Shown here in pieces: positions 18,281 to 26,903 of a stretch of DNA of 64,000 nucleotides (positions within the stretch are counted from its first letter, which is position 1; each line of letters opens with the position of its first letter). The position numbers were made by a program, and so were the translations under genes. Origin of the DNA: Nitrospira sp. (GTDB taxonomy: Bacteria > Nitrospirota > Nitrospiria > Nitrospirales > Nitrospiraceae). The notes beneath the pieces were generated by a model. The model was given only the letters and a program-made list of their open reading frames with translations. It was not told where the DNA came from and made no database searches. The DNA lies in contig JAFEBI010000007.1 in NCBI GenBank assembly GCA_018242725.1, positions 1 to 64,000 of the forward strand. The letters run 5' to 3'.

Positions 18281-18480
18281 TGGGAGACGTGGGTGCCGTC
18301 GCCACGCTGCTGAATACGCTGGCCAGTTGGGTGCTCTCACCTGATGGGCTGGCTGATTGGTCGAGGCGACGAGCTCTACGGGCAAAGAAGCAGGAGGTGC
18401 TGCGTGCGCTTAAGCAACATGATTTTGATCGCCTGCATCGCCACATTGACGAGCTGCGGGCTCTTGCCAACAAGCCCTAA
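18280..18480 (+). CDS. Small helical phage protein, 66 aa
   Basis: ATG at 18280 overlaps the holin-like stop. The product has a weakly hydrophobic N-terminal helix (VATLLNTLASWVL) and a basic, amphipathic C-terminal helix (RRRALRAKKQEVLRALKQ). The lipoprotein gene begins inside it in another frame. It could be the inner-membrane partner of that lipoprotein, although the N-terminal helix is weak. Function unknown. Confidence 0.5.
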   Translation: MGDVGAVATLLNTLASWVLSPDGLADWSRRRALRAKKQEVLRALKQHDFDRLHRHIDELRALANKP

Positions 18481-18589
18481 GCCGTGCGACTGCGAGAAAG
18501 TGGAAATGGAGCTGTATCAGTACACAGCGGACTATGCGGCGTGTCTGGAAGACCTCGGGAATTTGAGAAGGCAGACATCGAGCAAATAG
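18404..18589 (+). CDS. Nested lipoprotein, probable Rz1-like outer spanin, 61 aa
   Basis: GTG at 18404 is preceded by AGGAGG at 18392-18397 with 6-bp spacing, which decides the start; ATG 18419 is in frame just downstream. The product has a short hydrophobic stretch (MILIACIATLTSC) ending in the lipobox L-T-S-C, then a Pro/Cys-containing linker (PTSPKPCDCEK) and a short helical tail. It starts inside the 66-aa gene in a different frame and extends 109 bp past it, the classical Rz/Rz1 nesting. Outer spanins join inner spanins to fuse membranes at lysis. Confidence 0.7.
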   Translation: MRLSNMILIACIATLTSCGLLPTSPKPCDCEKVEMELYQYTADYAACLEDLGNLRRQTSSK

Positions 18590-18698
18590 TGGCAGCCACG
18601 TGGCAGTTCGGGCGCGTTTCCATGCCTCCTACTGCCCTCTACTGCCTCTGTAAGTCTTTGAAAACATGAGAAGTGCTTGATTTGATTGATGGTGAAAT

Positions 18699-18740
18699 CG
18701 GATTATGAGTCCGCTGCTCTACCAACTGAGCTACACCGCC
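18699..18740 (-). tRNA. 5' half of tRNA-Met(CAU), broken at the anticodon stem; probable att site
   Basis: On the - strand, from 18740 downward, the sequence reads GGCGGTGTAGCTCAGTTGGT and so on through the D arm to an anticodon stem-loop with loop CTCATAA (anticodon CAU) and closing TCCG. After that it no longer matches a tRNA: variable loop, T arm and acceptor 3' strand are missing and phage-side sequence follows. This fits integration of a prophage with crossover in the anticodon stem-loop. The matching half, or a restored full copy, should lie at the other prophage end. Confidence 0.8.
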
Positions 18741-19189
18741 ACTTTTGTATTTAAGAGAGCCTGCGTGGGTTCTTGTGATTTACTCGATCGTTCACTGTTG
18801 GCTGAGGTCTTCTAGACGGATGCCCTAGCATAGACTGCCCCGCTTTCTTGCTGCAACCCGAATAAGCTCGCACTATAGCACGCTCAGAGCGGGCTGTACA
18901 GATTGCCGGAGGGGATCATGGGAAAGGTAATTGTGCATCGGGGCAGCAGTTGGAGATTAAGAATGGAAAGCCACTAGTGCCGAGAAAGCGATGAGCTTCA
19001 CGGTGAACCCTGAGAGTAAACCAGAGAGAACCTGAACATTCAGCGAGCTGAATAATCAGGTAGGGTTTGGTGATTGCCTGCCATCACCATTCACGACTCA
19101 ATCTGGATACATCCGAAAGTGCCATGGCATGATTAGGAACATGAAAAGTGATATGGTTACCACCACGTCTCTTTTTGTTCTGGTAACCC
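18741..19189. other. Intergenic region, no gene seen
   Basis: About 450 bp of host sequence to the right of the broken tRNA. I see no convincing ORF, RNA gene or terminator. Any promoter for the - strand tRNA should be just above 18740, but no clear -35/-10 pair was found. Confidence 0.4.
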
Positions 19190-19462
19190 TCAGGGTAATC
19201 GTTCTGGAATAGTGTGGTCTGGGCCTAGATCCGTCCGATAATCAACTTGTATGTACATTCCCTTGCGACCACTCACCTGGGCAGTATATTGCCCTGCTCC
19301 ATTTGCTTCTTGCGTAGGGGTGACATACTTCTTTCCACCTGGGACGGTGCCAACTAGAAACTTATATTGCCGAACTGCCCGAGCCGTATTCCAGGTCACA
19401 CGATAGGTCCCCGGGTTGCTTCCTCTAGCCCCCCTGATAAGGATGCAGGTTAATTGTGGCAT
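19190..19462 (-). CDS. Hypothetical protein, 90 aa
   Basis: Start at 19462 is supported by a strong AAGGAGG site on the - strand about 9 bases upstream. The product begins MPQLTCILIRGARGSNPGTY and has beta-strand-like alternation (YRVTWNTARAVRQYKFLVGT, GQYTAQVSGRKGMYIQVDYR), somewhat like a small fibronectin-III or Ig domain. No signal peptide. No family recognised. Confidence 0.6.
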   Translation of the reverse strand: MPQLTCILIRGARGSNPGTYRVTWNTARAVRQYKFLVGTVPGGKKYVTPTQEANGAGQYTAQVSGRKGMYIQVDYRTDLGPDHTIPERLP

Positions 19463-19590
19463 GTCTCGATACCTCCTTGCTTATAGGCTAAAAGGGCTGT
19501 GCATATTCTGTCCCTATCTCAGCAAAATTGACGACAGGGTAGCTCGGTGGATTGAGTGGCTCAGTAAATATGGATTTTTGAATGTGTCAT

Positions 19591-22458
19591 TCATGACATG
19601 CATCCTGCTGAATGATTGGTGGTGAATATCTGGGGCAAGAACTCTTGAGGCCCGATATGGCGCAAAGGCAAGAAGGATGGTTCTCCTGTCCGTGTGTTGT
19701 TGCCTGCACGCAAGCTCGTGTCTGTCGATAGACTACCATCGGCCTCAGAGATCATGAGGGGATGTTGGCTTAAGAGCCACCCATCAGGTTCGGGGGGGAG
19801 TGTGCCGCGGCCAGCAAAAACAAACGTGCTTTCATGGCCACCAACTAATGCGGCACAACGGCTGTGTAACAGTGTCTGGAGCGGGCTCGTTTTAGACACC
19901 AGCTGGCCAACGGTACCACTCAAATTCGATGTCGGCGATTGAATGGTTACAGTTCCATTCACACCGGATCCCGAATCTGCATTGATGGTGCTGTTCGCAT
20001 CTGGCAAGACCAATCCTGCGACAATGGTGATCTTTCCACCTCTGCCTTCATCAGCCCGGGCTAAAATTTTGCTCCCCTGAAGGATGACGAGTTGAGGGTC
20101 AATAGAGATATTTCCGCCCCCTCCTCGTCCGTCGCCGACTGAGGCGTTGATTGTGCTGTTTTGAAGAAGGACGGTTGATGATGGAGAGGTCGTGACCTTG
20201 ATATTTCCGCCACCAGCACTGCCGCCGGTAATATTTTGAGGCACGAGCGTCGTAATGCTACTGTTCTTGGTCATACTGAAGCCATTGGTGGCGGTGATGT
20301 TGATGTTGCCTGCATCTGCTACTCCTGAGCTATTTGCCGAGATCTTTGCACCATGATCAAGCTGCACATGATTTGCGATAAGTGTGATATTTCCTCCGGG
20401 GCCGATACCCTGGGTATCGGTAACAATTCCACTCGATAGGCCCGAAGAGTTCTGCCCCGTGATCACGATTGACTCTGCATGGGTACCAAAACTCTTGAGG
20501 CCTTGAAGGACCACGGTACCTGCTGATCCGGTCGGAGGCGGAAGAGGGGTTTCGAGTGAACTGCTGCTTGCCAATCTTCCTCCATCAGTCAACGTGACGG
20601 TTGTTGCGTTAACTGTGATAGTTCCTGCGTTTCTGATAGAGCTTGTGCTGGTTGAAATGAGTCCTCCATTGACGGTCAGTTGTGGGGTAGTGATTGTGAT
20701 TTGACCTCCAATACCTCCGCTGCCTTCACGCACATCGCTGGTTACAAAACTTTTTGCGATTAGAATTGATTCAGCTGTGTTCAAGGCTATGCTACCTGCA
20801 TTAGCAAGACTATTCTCGCGTGAGGTCGTAGTGATTTTAGCGTCGTCTGTAAGACTCAGGCGTGCTGTTTCAACCGTAATATTTCCAGCGTGGCCTGTAC
20901 CGCCGAGAGTTTCGCTCCGTAGGCTGCTAGAGTGGGATAAGGTCACATGAAGAGCTCTGCTGCCCAATCCAGCCAGACCAAGGATGGAGATGTTTCCACC
21001 AGCTCCTGATCCACTAGTAGTCGTGGTAATGACCGCACCATTTAGCTCATCAGTAGATTGTCCTGCCTCTCCCGATAGGTTTAACATGTTCGCGTGTACT
21101 GAAATGTTTCCTGCTCGCCCCGATCCAAGCGACTGAGAAGAGAGCTGGCTACCTGGTAGCAGATCAAGAAAGGGTGCTTGTAAAAAGATATCTCCTCCCG
21201 CGCCTCTCCTATCGGAGCTATAAGTGAAAGCAGAGATGGTGGAATTGTTGGCAAGAAGGATGGAATCGTGGGCAATAATTCCGACAGAACCGGCAGGCCC
21301 GGCATCGGATGTCCGACTCGTTATCTCGGCCCCATTCATCAGCAATGTTTCTGTTCCGATGTGAATGTTTGCGCCAGGCGTTGGCCCGCTGTTTGATGAG
21401 ATAACTGCACTGTCTTGAGCGAGCCAGATCGAATTGGACGCTCTGGTACTTTCAGTGGTGCTGAGGGTCGCGTCGTTCAGACTTAGGACAAAATGGCCTC
21501 CTCGGATCGAAACGGTGTTTGCACCACTGACGTTGATGGTTGAGTTCGGCGTAAGTGTAATGGCTCCAAAAGCTGCAAGTGAATGTCCATCAATATTCGT
21601 AAGTGGTTCTCCAAGAGAAAAAACATTTATGTCAGCAGGTAATTCTCCCGGCGATGCTGCGGTAGCGAGATGAATGTTGCCGTTTGGCACAGAGAGTTGT
21701 GCCGAGCGGACAGCCTTGTTAGTTGACGCAGACTCGATAATGATATTACCACCGACTAGTGAAAGGCTGGTTCCCTCCGTCACTTTCAATTGGCTACCCT
21801 GTACGGTGATTGCTCCTGGACTCGAACCCAGAAACCCAAACGCGGCGACCGGCCATGGAGTGAGGAGGCTCGAACGAGTTGGGTCAGCATAAAAATATCC
21901 AGTTTGGGTTTCATTCGATAGACGTAGGTACTCTGCACTCGTGAACGCAACAGTCCCACCGATATGTAGGCTTGCATTGGGTCCAAATAGGAACCCAGCT
22001 GGATTCATAAGAAAGAGATTTGCCAAACCGAATTCAGTGGTCTTAATGGTGCCGAAGATGTCTGAAACGCTATTGCCAGTGACGCGTCCTAGGATATTTT
22101 CTGTGGGGTACATGGACTCATTGTGAAAGTTCGCGATGGTGTTGTGAGGAACATCGAAGTTCCCAAAGCTGTGAAACAGGTTTGCTCCTGCCCTGGTCCC
22201 CCCTGTAATGTCGTATTGTGTCTTTCCACCTACTGAGACCGGACTGCTAATGTGCGTGTTCAAACCAGAGGATGTAATGGGCATCTCCGCTGATACAGTG
22301 AGAACCCCATTTGTTAGATGTAGTAAGAGAATGGCAAATGACAAGAGGGGACTCAACTTTGGGAAAGAGAGGAAACAAGGCGATGGAGTAGGAGTTCGTA
22401 ACTCTAACATCAGGGATAAATGGCGATACGTAATCATTCTTGGTTTGGACTTAACCAT
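19591..22458 (-). CDS. Filamentous haemagglutinin-like exoprotein (TpsA type), 955 aa
   Basis: A long N-terminal export region (hydrophobic LLSFAILLLHLTNGVLTVSA) leads into a two-partner-secretion domain with GGTRAGANLFHSFGNFDVP and the diagnostic FLMNPAGFLFGPNASLHIGG. The rest is a repetitive Ser/Thr/Gly/Asn-rich right-handed beta-helix. Near the C-terminus is RCAALVGG..STFVFAGRGTLPPEPDGWL, a motif I associate with cyanobacterial and Nitrospira-type members. Such proteins are exported through a TpsB porin and act in adhesion. No TpsB gene is in the window. A downstream Met (22437) is an alternative start. Confidence 0.88.
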   Translation of the reverse strand: MVKSKPRMITYRHLSLMLELRTPTPSPCFLSFPKLSPLLSFAILLLHLTNGVLTVSAEMPITSSGLNTHISSPVSVGGKTQYDITGGTRAGANLFHSFGNFDVPHNTIANFHNESMYPTENILGRVTGNSVSDIFGTIKTTEFGLANLFLMNPAGFLFGPNASLHIGGTVAFTSAEYLRLSNETQTGYFYADPTRSSLLTPWPVAAFGFLGSSPGAITVQGSQLKVTEGTSLSLVGGNIIIESASTNKAVRSAQLSVPNGNIHLATAASPGELPADINVFSLGEPLTNIDGHSLAAFGAITLTPNSTINVSGANTVSIRGGHFVLSLNDATLSTTESTRASNSIWLAQDSAVISSNSGPTPGANIHIGTETLLMNGAEITSRTSDAGPAGSVGIIAHDSILLANNSTISAFTYSSDRRGAGGDIFLQAPFLDLLPGSQLSSQSLGSGRAGNISVHANMLNLSGEAGQSTDELNGAVITTTTSGSGAGGNISILGLAGLGSRALHVTLSHSSSLRSETLGGTGHAGNITVETARLSLTDDAKITTTSRENSLANAGSIALNTAESILIAKSFVTSDVREGSGGIGGQITITTPQLTVNGGLISTSTSSIRNAGTITVNATTVTLTDGGRLASSSSLETPLPPPTGSAGTVVLQGLKSFGTHAESIVITGQNSSGLSSGIVTDTQGIGPGGNITLIANHVQLDHGAKISANSSGVADAGNINITATNGFSMTKNSSITTLVPQNITGGSAGGGNIKVTTSPSSTVLLQNSTINASVGDGRGGGGNISIDPQLVILQGSKILARADEGRGGKITIVAGLVLPDANSTINADSGSGVNGTVTIQSPTSNLSGTVGQLVSKTSPLQTLLHSRCAALVGGHESTFVFAGRGTLPPEPDGWLLSQHPLMISEADGSLSTDTSLRAGNNTRTGEPSFLPLRHIGPQEFLPQIFTTNHSAGCMS

Positions 22459-22854
22459 GACGATACGGTGAATGGTTGCTTCCTAAGCAAATTACAAGCC
22501 AATAATGCGCCGTAATCTGGTAAGGCATAGCAGAATGGGGCAATACGTGGTCTGTGGGCTCAACGTGGCTTCTATGGGTGATGGGAAAAACTCTGTGTGG
22601 CGTTGAAATAGGGTGCGAGGGGTGAACACAAAAAGATTCGGGTTGTATCTAAACTGATTCACTTTGTATCCAAAACGATTCACCTCAAGCCGAGTGACTC
22701 GTATCGCGTGGGAATCGATTTTCCATTTAAAGATCGCAGCATGGCTAAATGTAAAACAAACGGAAGAGACTCTGACCACCAAGAACCCGGGCTCTCTGGA
22801 GAAAGCCATTCCAAACCTGTTATGGTTTCTCGGTAGAAACTTGAAAGGAGTGTG
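22459..22854. other. Divergent intergenic region with a tandem repeat
   Basis: About 400 bp between the divergently transcribed exoprotein and dehydrogenase genes; any promoters for both would be here. The only clear structure is the pair of ~20-bp direct repeats at 22643-22683. No ORF with coding character was accepted. Confidence 0.45.
22643..22683. repeat. Two tandem ~20-bp direct repeats, operator-like
   Basis: TTGTATCTAAACTGATTCAC at 22643-22662 recurs with three changes as TTGTATCCAAAACGATTCAC at 22664-22683, a 21-bp period, i.e. two helical turns. Position in a divergent intergenic region suggests a regulator-binding site. Confidence 0.6.
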
Positions 22855-23718
22855 ATGCCAATCGGAAACGATCGTGCAGTCGTCATCACGGGCGCGTCCA
22901 CGGGAATTGGAGCGGCCTGTGCGCTGCATCTCGATCGATTGGGATTCACGGTTTTTGCCGGAGTGCGGAAATCGGAAGACGGAACAGCGCTTCAACAATC
23001 CTCCTCTGATCGACTCATGCCGATTCTACTCGATGTGACCGATCAGTCCTCCATTCAACGTTCTCTTGCAGTGGTGTCCGAGCGATGTGGAGCGAGCGGG
23101 CTGTATGGCCTGGTGAATAATGCCGGGATTGCGGTGCCGGCACCGCTCGAAGCGATCCCTCTTTCTGACTTTCGGCGGCAACTTGACGTGAATGTGATTG
23201 GGCAGCTCGCCGTTACGCAAGCGTTTCTGCCGTTGATCCGTCAGGCACGTGGGCGTATTGTGAATATGGGCTCGATCGCGGGACGGTCCACGATTCCGAT
23301 GATGGGCGCCTATTCGGCGTCGAAGTTCGCATTGGAGGCGATGACCGATGCTTTGCGACTGGAGGTGCAACCATGGGGCATCCAGGTCTCAATTATTGAG
23401 CCTGGTGCGATTACGACCCCGATCTGGAGGAAGTCTGCCGACGATGCCGCCGGACGAGAGGCCGTGATGAGAATGGAGCTTCGAAGGCTGTATGAGCCGA
23501 CAGTGGAGGCGGTGCGAAAGGTGGTGGACGAGGCAGCGAAGCGAGCCATTTCGGCAGACGTGGTTGCGAAGGTGGTTGAGCAGGCTTTAACGGCTCCGGT
23601 GCCCAAGACCCGCTACCTAGTCGGTACGGATGCAAAGATTCGTGCGTTCATCGGGCAGATTCTTCCAGACCGGATCATGGACCGCCTTCTCACGGCGGTC
23701 CTCAAACTCCCTCACTGA
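22855..23718 (+). CDS. Short-chain dehydrogenase/reductase, 287 aa
   Basis: ATG at 22855 fits AAGGAG at 22845 better than GTG 22852. Classical SDR motifs are present: cofactor-binding TGASTGIG near residue 12, NNAG in LYGLVNNAGIAV, a catalytic Ser in MGSIAGRS and YSASK. After YSASK comes LEVQPWGIQVSIIEPGAI, common in retinol- or steroid-dehydrogenase-like SDRs. It uses NAD(P)H; substrate unknown. The C-terminus overlaps the convergent - strand gene by 7 bp. Confidence 0.9.
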   Translation: MPIGNDRAVVITGASTGIGAACALHLDRLGFTVFAGVRKSEDGTALQQSSSDRLMPILLDVTDQSSIQRSLAVVSERCGASGLYGLVNNAGIAVPAPLEAIPLSDFRRQLDVNVIGQLAVTQAFLPLIRQARGRIVNMGSIAGRSTIPMMGAYSASKFALEAMTDALRLEVQPWGIQVSIIEPGAITTPIWRKSADDAAGREAVMRMELRRLYEPTVEAVRKVVDEAAKRAISADVVAKVVEQALTAPVPKTRYLVGTDAKIRAFIGQILPDRIMDRLLTAVLKLPH

Positions 23719-24632
23719 CCTCCTGACGTTGGTTGAGTAAATCCAATCCCAAGATCGTGCTTTGAAATGTCGAATGAAAAGCGGAGTTGGAGCGCGAGAT
23801 ATTTTTGAACAAGTCCCGCTCGATCCAGAGGCTGATCTTGTTCGTGATAAACCGCAAATTCCATGTTGCGCCAGCGTACGGCGAGCCCGATGATCCAATC
23901 CAATTCGGTCGGGCTGGCCTGGTTTCCCGCATCTCGATCCGTAAACATATTCACGTCGCTGTAGAGCACGATCTTATTTTTGTAAAGATCGAGGTCGGCA
24001 TGGGCGACATACCGGAAGAGCGCTCGACCGGTATTATCAGGCCTGGCGAAGTAATTCCTGTTGTGAAAGAGCCAACCAGCCCCTGCGTAAGCCGTCAGAT
24101 TTTGATAAGGAAAATGGCGTTGCCACCATGAGAGATCTTGAACGGCCTGAAACTTTGCTGTCACCAGCCCGTCGGCATACTCTTGCGTCACACCCTTTCG
24201 GTCAATTGGCGCGTCGCGTTCATACTGGAGGCGCCAGTTGAAATGGCCCAGCACACCGGTGAAGGCATAGGTCCCGTCCCACTCGCTTAATTCAATCCAA
24301 CCATTCGTGCGATCCGAGAAAAAGTTCTGGTCAGTGTAAAAGGTGAGGTACTGCTTGTACAGATCAGTCTCAAGATGGAGCATGTGACGCAAACCCACGA
24401 GACCGGTATTGTCTGGTCTGGCGGCAAAGGAGGGGTTCGAGGCAAACACGCCGGTGAGGAAATAGCCGGCAAAGAGCGATTCTTCGGCTTCTCGACCGTT
24501 GGGATCATCCATGGAAGGAAGCGGACGGCCGTACTTTTCCAGGGCCAAAGCCTGTGAATGGCCGATCAAGAGGAGGCTGAGTACAACGCCTGCGATGAGG
24601 GGCGTCGACATCCTGACATTGAGAGAGAGCAT
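23712..24632 (-). CDS. Exported outer-membrane-type beta protein, 306 aa
   Basis: Start Met at 24632 gives a signal peptide (MSTPLIAGVVLSLLLIGHSQALA after a short lead); Met 24611 is the alternative. The mature protein has alternating aromatic strands and two similar blocks: ARPDNTGLVGLRHMLHLETD with LYKQYLTFYTDQNFFSDR, and ARPDNTGRALFRYVAHADLD with LYKNKIVLYSDVNMFTDR. This suggests an internally duplicated beta-barrel. It follows the lipoprotein and OB-fold genes on the same strand, possibly an envelope operon. Function unknown. Confidence 0.7.
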   Translation of the reverse strand: MLSLNVRMSTPLIAGVVLSLLLIGHSQALALEKYGRPLPSMDDPNGREAEESLFAGYFLTGVFASNPSFAARPDNTGLVGLRHMLHLETDLYKQYLTFYTDQNFFSDRTNGWIELSEWDGTYAFTGVLGHFNWRLQYERDAPIDRKGVTQEYADGLVTAKFQAVQDLSWWQRHFPYQNLTAYAGAGWLFHNRNYFARPDNTGRALFRYVAHADLDLYKNKIVLYSDVNMFTDRDAGNQASPTELDWIIGLAVRWRNMEFAVYHEQDQPLDRAGLVQKYLALQLRFSFDISKHDLGIGFTQPTSGGQ

Positions 24633-24675
24633 GGAGTGTCGTGAGGGTAATGTATCAACCGGATGCTGCCGTTCG

Positions 24676-25071
24676 TTACGGACAAGAATCGAAAATATCC
24701 TCGCAGTCGTTGGATGCATCAAATGTTGGAGGAACGAAGCGATACTGAACATCGACGACACGATCGTTGACCAGCATGACGGTGGCCCAACAGCCATGAC
24801 GAACCGTCGCAAAACTGCCTTTGCCGACAGGGCGTGATTCTTCGAGAATGGGTGCCTCCCGGTAATAGCGAAGAACGGTTTGTTCACCATCGGTGACTTC
24901 TTTTTGAGGGAGGCCTGCACAGCGCAGGACTGCTGACTTTGATTGCCCTGCCATGCGCTGTTGGTTGGGGTATTCTCCCACTTGTGCCGGTGTCGTACAG
25001 CTCGTCAGCCACATCATGATGGCGAGCCCTTGAGCAAGGACGAAGAGTCGAAAAGAAATCAAAAACCGCAT
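24676..25071 (-). CDS. Lipoprotein, SmpA/OmlA-like, 131 aa
   Basis: Starting at Met 25071, the protein has a hydrophobic signal ending in lipobox L-T-S-C (MMWLTSCTTPAQVG). The mature part (MAGQSKSAVLRCAGLPQKEV..EQTVLRYYRE) resembles the SmpA/OmlA fold, where a 'KxxVLxxxGxP' helix precedes strands. It also has extra Cys (RCAG, HGCW, CEDIFDSC) that could form disulfides. It precedes the barrel-like protein on the same strand by 43 bp. Confidence 0.75.
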   Translation of the reverse strand: MRFLISFRLFVLAQGLAIMMWLTSCTTPAQVGEYPNQQRMAGQSKSAVLRCAGLPQKEVTDGEQTVLRYYREAPILEESRPVGKGSFATVRHGCWATVMLVNDRVVDVQYRFVPPTFDASNDCEDIFDSCP

Positions 25072-25144
25072 CGTGGCCTCTTGTAGGAGAAAAGACCCCT
25101 GCGTGCATGTTGTCCGAAGTGGGATGCTAAGGGGTTGAGTATGA

Positions 25145-25585
25145 TTAGCCGACAAGGTCTGGATTGAGACGCGTCATCGGTCTGACCGAGATGGCCTTGA
25201 TCTCGTTATAGACGATGGTGCGGCCGACTTGGCGGAGGCGACTGAAGACACCTTCCACGATCACTTGATCGCCTTCATGAACCTCAAGCTGGCCAAGGCT
25301 CACGACCTTGAGAGTACCGGCGTGATCTTGGAGGAGGAATCCGTAGGCCGGCTGTCCTTGGCGATTGGTCGCCAGCTGGACATTCATGACCTTTCCGGTG
25401 ACGACGACGTCTTGATGATCGTACTGCTCGGGGTGCGCTAACAGTTCCGCAATCTCAATCAGACCGCTCGCGAGAGCTGGCGTTGTGCCGGGTGAGCCAG
25501 GCACAAACACACACAGGATGAAGAGGAAAAGAAAAAGAGTCAGAGTGGTCGCAAATGGGTGTCGACTAATGGTCCCTGTTGTCAT
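25145..25585 (-). CDS. Exported OB-fold protein, 146 aa
   Basis: An N-terminal signal/anchor (TTLTLFLFLFILCVFVPGSPG) precedes an OB-fold-like segment: IAELLAHPEQYDHQDVVVTG, KVMNVQL..YGFLLQDHAGTLKVVS and VHEGDQVIVEGVF. This pattern is typical of small periplasmic OB-fold proteins that resemble the tRNA-anti-like group. No ligand can be named. It is upstream of the lipoprotein gene on the same strand, 73 bp away. Confidence 0.75.
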   Translation of the reverse strand: MTTGTISRHPFATTLTLFLFLFILCVFVPGSPGTTPALASGLIEIAELLAHPEQYDHQDVVVTGKVMNVQLATNRQGQPAYGFLLQDHAGTLKVVSLGQLEVHEGDQVIVEGVFSRLRQVGRTIVYNEIKAISVRPMTRLNPDLVG

Positions 25586-25634
25586 GGCTGGAGGCCATTA
25601 TACCCAACCGCCGCTGATTGGCAAGATCGAAAGT

Positions 25635-26816
25635 TCACCATTTGTCGGATGGCCGACCGGTGACATCTTCTCCGATAAAGTTATGGAGAATATGCCGTTG
25701 GAAGTCTGTGAGTTCCCCCTGACCGGACTCCGGCGCCGGAGATGGAAGCTCACCGGCCTTGGGTGTGGGCATCGACCGTTTCAGTAACTCCTCGTCCAAT
25801 GCGGCGTTGCTGGTATCCAGGTCCTTTTGAATGGAGACCAGCCGTTGGAGACCGAACAAGGTTCGGGTCGTTTCGGTATGAACGGCGTTGGAACTGGCTC
25901 CATACACGAGCGAATTCCAGAACTTGGTCTCCGTCGCTTCCGATATCCCGATCATCGCATAGATCCCCAGTTTTTCAATCAGTGCGGATTCAGTTCCTTC
26001 CAGTCCATCGTACGTGGCGATCGATCGCTCAATCGGAGTTTGGGAGAGGGTACGTAGAGTGGCGTGCCACATCTCGGGTGACGGAACGGAAGATCCGCTG
26101 ACTGGAGAGTCTGAACATTTGGCGTGGGTCGCCAGTAGATACTGGGAGAGGAATTTGACCTTGCGCGCAGCAAGGGTTCCGGCTGGGATACCCCAGATGT
26201 GGCCGATCTCATGGTCCTGTAGCGTCGTAGAGTCGGAGGTCCGACGTTCCCGTTCTGCCAAGGCCAGGCGTTTTTTGAATCGTTCAACAAAGCGAAGCTG
26301 CGTTTGCATCTCAACGACCAAACGATGTTTCTGATACTCCTCAGCGCCGATTTCGTCCGTCTCCCACTGTTGTTCCAGGATCCGTACCGTCGTTGACGGG
26401 ACTGCAGAACGAGCCTGTGCGCTGAGCGCCTCGATTGTTTCCGATGAGACGCCTCGATCGGTGAGGAGGACGGCAGCACGGGTGGCGAATGCATCGGCCG
26501 TCTTGATGAGATGTTCAAGGGCGACACATTGCAACCAGGTTCGCTCTCGCCGCAGTCTGGCTCGTCGTCGGTATTCATTCCGGCGGTCGACCATGGCCAT
26601 GATGGATTCTTGGGTCATGGTCGTGACGGGTTTCTTGCCCGAGACACAGCGAGGGTCCGGCCGATCTGCCACCATGAACAGGATTTCGTCCTGTGTGACA
26701 TCGAGATATTGCAGGAGCAGCAGGCGGAGGATAATGCGCCCCTGAATCGGCAAGTTCGCGATCGCTTCTTCAATGATGTCGACGGTGAGGGGAGATGGTG
26801 CGAGTGTTGGTATCAT
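25635..26816 (-). CDS. Conserved hypothetical protein, mainly helical, 393 aa
   Basis: No signal peptide or membrane segment. The protein is Arg/Glu/Leu-rich and helical, with a stretch like a sigma-type or HTH helix (IQGRIILRLLLLQYLDVTQD) and a basic middle (EYRRRARLRRERTWLQ). A later region contains HIWGIPAGTLAARKVKFLSQ, which loosely resembles a sigma-70 region 4 helix-turn-helix, and a Pro-rich tail. No family recognised; a regulatory role is only a guess. Confidence 0.6.
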   Translation of the reverse strand: MIPTLAPSPLTVDIIEEAIANLPIQGRIILRLLLLQYLDVTQDEILFMVADRPDPRCVSGKKPVTTMTQESIMAMVDRRNEYRRRARLRRERTWLQCVALEHLIKTADAFATRAAVLLTDRGVSSETIEALSAQARSAVPSTTVRILEQQWETDEIGAEEYQKHRLVVEMQTQLRFVERFKKRLALAERERRTSDSTTLQDHEIGHIWGIPAGTLAARKVKFLSQYLLATHAKCSDSPVSGSSVPSPEMWHATLRTLSQTPIERSIATYDGLEGTESALIEKLGIYAMIGISEATETKFWNSLVYGASSNAVHTETTRTLFGLQRLVSIQKDLDTSNAALDEELLKRSMPTPKAGELPSPAPESGQGELTDFQRHILHNFIGEDVTGRPSDKW

Positions 26817-26903
26817 GGTGTTCAGGCTAGCTCATACAGAAAGAGATAATGATGTCTTGATGCCGCGTCCTTTTGGTCCGTTGATCCGGCAGAGAGATGT
26901 CGG

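Larger units (their letters stand above)
1..18740 (+). mobile_element. Prophage, tail and lysis end of a lambda-like siphovirus
   Basis: Twenty-three genes (counting the frameshift extension separately) run on one strand with almost no spacing. Their order matches lambda late genes: tail tube, assembly chaperone, tape measure, M-, L-, K- and J-like tail-tip proteins, fibre, then endolysin, small membrane proteins and spanin. The right boundary is placed at the broken tRNA-Met at 18699-18740. No integrase, repressor, terminase or capsid gene is present, so those must lie to the left of the window. All large structural genes are open, so this could be an intact prophage, but completeness cannot be judged here. 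Confidence 0.93.
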
